NCBI RefSeq assembly: GCF_000427965.1 | Contig: NZ_ATZA01000002.1 | Location: 1 to 64,000, forward strand | Direction: 5' to 3' | Length of the DNA: 64,000 bases | From: Olivibacter sitiensis DSM 17696 | GTDB taxonomy: Bacteria > Bacteroidota > Bacteroidia > Sphingobacteriales > Sphingobacteriaceae | Shown here: positions 61,879 through 64,000 of the stretch, piece after piece | Position numbering within the stretch: the stretch's first letter is position 1 | Layout: every line of letters begins with the position of its first letter | The notes under the pieces: model-generated | The model's input: only the letters and a program-made list of their open reading frames with translations | Database searches by the model: none | What the model was told of the DNA's origin: nothing | Program-made: the position numbers and the translations under genes

Positions 61879-64000
61879 TTGAAGAATTTCGGCAGAATCG
61901 CATTTAAAGTAGTACTATGGCTCATCGGGTCCATTATCGGCTTAGTCCTATTGATATTCATTCTCATCAGGATTCCTGCAGTACAGAATTTCATCGTACA
62001 AAAGGCGGTTACCTTCTTAGAAAACAAAATTAAAACTCCCGTAAGAATAGCCCGTGTATCGCTGGACTTACCCAAACTGATTGTGCTAGAAGGTGTCTAT
62101 TTTGAAGATCAGAAGCAAGATACGCTTTTAGCTGGCGATAAATTGATGGTCGACATCAGTCTGCTGAAACTTCTGAAAAACAAAGTGGAGATCAATGAGA
62201 TAGACCTAGAGGGGATAACTGCCAAGATAGATAGAACGCTTCCCGACAGCGCTTTCAACTTCGATTATATCATTAGGGCATTTGTCAGTGAGGATCAGGA
62301 AGAACCCAAACCTGAAGACACCACCTCTACCATGGAGTTTTCCATCGACAAAATAAAACTCGATAGGATCCGACTGGTATATCACGATGAGATAATAGGT
62401 ACAGACGTCGATTTCAATCTCGTTCATTTCGATACGCGCATTAAGGTATTCGATCTCAATAACATGAATTTTGAGATCCCCAACATCAACATAAAAGGCA
62501 TCAACACCAACCTGAAACAATGGCAAGTAGCGCAGGCAGAGGATATTCCTTCTCCTGACGACCTCGGCGTAGAGCAAGCTACCGGCGATACGGCAGCCAT
62601 GCCAGGCCTCAAGCTAGGTAGAATCAATCTGGAGGACATACGCCTAGCCTACAATGACGAAAGCTCGGCAATGGATGCCAAGGTTGCTTTCAAGAAACTG
62701 TTGGTGAATATCAATTCCCTTGACCTGAACAAGGAACTCGTTGACATTAAAGACCTGCTGTTGCAGGAGTCCAAATCGAGCATCGTTTTTGGGAAGACCA
62801 ATCCCAAAACTACTGCCACTGCCAGCACCGCGGATACGTCCTCCATCAACTGGCAGGTAAAAGTGGGCGATATTAACCTCGCCAACAATGAACTTTCGTT
62901 CTACGATGCCAATCAGCCAAAGATCAAACAAGGGATGGATTATTCCAATATCGACATCAAGCAATTTGACCTAAAGCTGGAAAACCTGTTCTTCTCTATG
63001 GACTCCATTAGCGGAAACTTGAACCAATTGAATTTCAAGGATAGAAGCGGATTGGAGCTGAAACGTGCGGAGACGGACTTTGCTTACAACGATCACGGAG
63101 CAACACTGTCCAACCTCCTTATCGAGACACCAAATACGCTGATCAGAGATAGGGCAGTGGTACAATATGCTTCTTTGGAAAGGTTAAGCGACGAAATTGG
63201 CAATATGTCGCTGGACGTCAACGTAAATCGCAGCCATGTAGGCATGAAGGACATCCTGCTGTTGATGCCCGATATAGCCACCATGCCGGAAGTACAGCCC
63301 CTGAGAAACCAAACTTTCAAAATCCACGGGAAAATAAATGGTAAAGTCAACGACTTACGCATCCCTAATCTGGAATTCAGCACCCTCAACCAGACCAAGA
63401 TACATGCCAGTGCCCATATCAAGGGATTGCCCGACACCGATAAGCTATATGCCGATCTGGTGATTAAAGATTTCAGAACCAGCAAAGGAGACCTGGATAG
63501 AATGTTGGCAAAAGGCATACTGCCCGATAGCATCAACATTCCGCAAAACATGCAGTTGCAGGGCTCTTTCAAGGGCGGCATGAGTAACTTCATCACGTCC
63601 ATGCATCTGAAAACAAGCAATGGCAACGCCGATGTAGATGCCAAATATAATGTGAATGGTCAACGGGACACCAGCTATAATGCCAATCTTAACATTGCCG
63701 ACCTGGATGTAGGCCATATCATGATGGATACCACTTTGGGTAAAGTTTCCTTTGAGGCGGAGCTGCAAGGCACTGGCCTAGATCCTTCAAAAATGGTGGC
63801 CGAAGCCAAGGCTACCCTGATCAGTGCGGAAGCAATGGGATATACTTATAAAGATATCCAGCTAGAGGCACAGGCCAATGCAGGAGACATGACGGCAAAG
63901 ATGAATAGCGATGATCCCAATATCCAGTTCAATATGGATGCCTCTGCCAATATGCAAGGTCAATATCCGCGTGTATCGGCACGATTGATGATTGACAGCG
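61879..64000 (+). CDS. TamB/AsmA-like translocation and assembly protein, N-terminal part
   Basis: An open frame of at least 707 codons running off the right edge. The first residues (KNFGRIAFKVVLWLIGS) lead into one membrane anchor, then a long beta-rich region with AsmA/TamB character: RIARVSLDLPKLIVLEGVYFED, GINTNLKQWQVAQ and repeated short strands. TamB-type proteins bridge the inner and outer membranes and take part in lipid transport or barrel assembly. An in-frame TAA at 61864 leaves only TTG (61879) or ATT as a start before the membrane anchor, so I infer a TTG start; the next in-frame ATG would lose the anchor. Confidence 0.85.
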   Translation, partial: MKNFGRIAFKVVLWLIGSIIGLVLLIFILIRIPAVQNFIVQKAVTFLENKIKTPVRIARVSLDLPKLIVLEGVYFEDQKQDTLLAGDKLMVDISLLKLLKNKVEINEIDLEGITAKIDRTLPDSAFNFDYIIRAFVSEDQEEPKPEDTTSTMEFSIDKIKLDRIRLVYHDEIIGTDVDFNLVHFDTRIKVFDLNNMNFEIPNINIKGINTNLKQWQVAQAEDIPSPDDLGVEQATGDTAAMPGLKLGRINLEDIRLAYNDESSAMDAKVAFKKLLVNINSLDLNKELVDIKDLLLQESKSSIVFGKTNPKTTATASTADTSSINWQVKVGDINLANNELSFYDANQPKIKQGMDYSNIDIKQFDLKLENLFFSMDSISGNLNQLNFKDRSGLELKRAETDFAYNDHGATLSNLLIETPNTLIRDRAVVQYASLERLSDEIGNMSLDVNVNRSHVGMKDILLLMPDIATMPEVQPLRNQTFKIHGKINGKVNDLRIPNLEFSTLNQTKIHASAHIKGLPDTDKLYADLVIKDFRTSKGDLDRMLAKGILPDSINIPQNMQLQGSFKGGMSNFITSMHLKTSNGNADVDAKYNVNGQRDTSYNANLNIADLDVGHIMMDTTLGKVSFEAELQGTGLDPSKMVAEAKATLISAEAMGYTYKDIQLEAQANAGDMTAKMNSDDPNIQFNMDASANMQGQYPRVSARLMIDS

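Noticed and set aside
1-64000. tRNA, rRNA, CRISPR arrays and prophage genes
   Set aside because: I looked for them while reading both strands and saw no cloverleaf-like segments, regular spacer repeats or phage structural genes.

Overview
The window looks like chromosomal DNA from a member of the Bacteroidota, most likely Sphingobacteriaceae. The grounds are a SusC/SusD outer-membrane pair, many secreted or lipid-anchored proteins with Bacteroidota-type domains (DUF5107, DUF5007, fasciclin, DUF4294, DUF1684), a bacillithiol deacetylase, AT-rich leaders mostly without Shine-Dalgarno sequences, and promoter-like TAnnTTTG boxes. The genus is inference. I saw no rRNA, tRNA or CRISPR array.

Region 1 (1-16.7 kb) is accessory. 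The tail of an IS110-family transposase lies at the left edge and has cut off the 3' end of a DUF5107/TPR gene. That gene is the last of a long minus-strand glycan/glycoprotein-use locus read in the order SusC, SusD, fasciclin lipoprotein, DUF5007 lipoprotein, M60-type metallopeptidase, putative glycoside hydrolase, DUF5107/TPR. Two identical LacI-type operators lie upstream of susC. Next to them is a decayed piece of a Crp/Fnr-family gene, then a GH43 lipoprotein, an intact Crp/Fnr regulator and a rhomboid protease.

Region 2 (16.8-27.4 kb) holds a tricorn-like protease, an alpha/beta hydrolase, a metallophosphoesterase, a sterol-desaturase-type membrane enzyme, an M20 dipeptidase, an Xre/RES toxin-antitoxin pair with a recognisable promoter and operator, and an MFS transporter.

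Region 3 (27.4-31.4 kb) is a trpD-trpF-trpB-trpA operon. Upstream of it I found a 15-codon leader peptide with three consecutive Trp codons, followed by mutually exclusive pause, antiterminator and terminator hairpins. This is a complete classical trp attenuator. trpE, trpG and trpC are not in the window.

Region 4 (31.4-49 kb) carries an FAD oxidoreductase, a DUF1684 protein, a four-gene TolC-HlyD-ABC2-ABC2 exporter operon lacking an ATPase gene, a NYN/OST-HTH protein, a fatty-acid desaturase, a large MG2/plug-like secreted protein coupled to PnuC, a secreted protein of unknown function, and SbcD-SbcC.

Region 5 (49-64 kb) is mostly core: a TauE-type permease with its DUF1634 partner, a 2-hydroxyacid dehydrogenase, a CotH-like lipoprotein, a DUF4294-Gpx-BshB1 group, Rel, a Fur-family regulator, PurA, PabB, two small proteins, and the start of a TamB/AsmA-like protein that probably begins with TTG and runs off the right edge.
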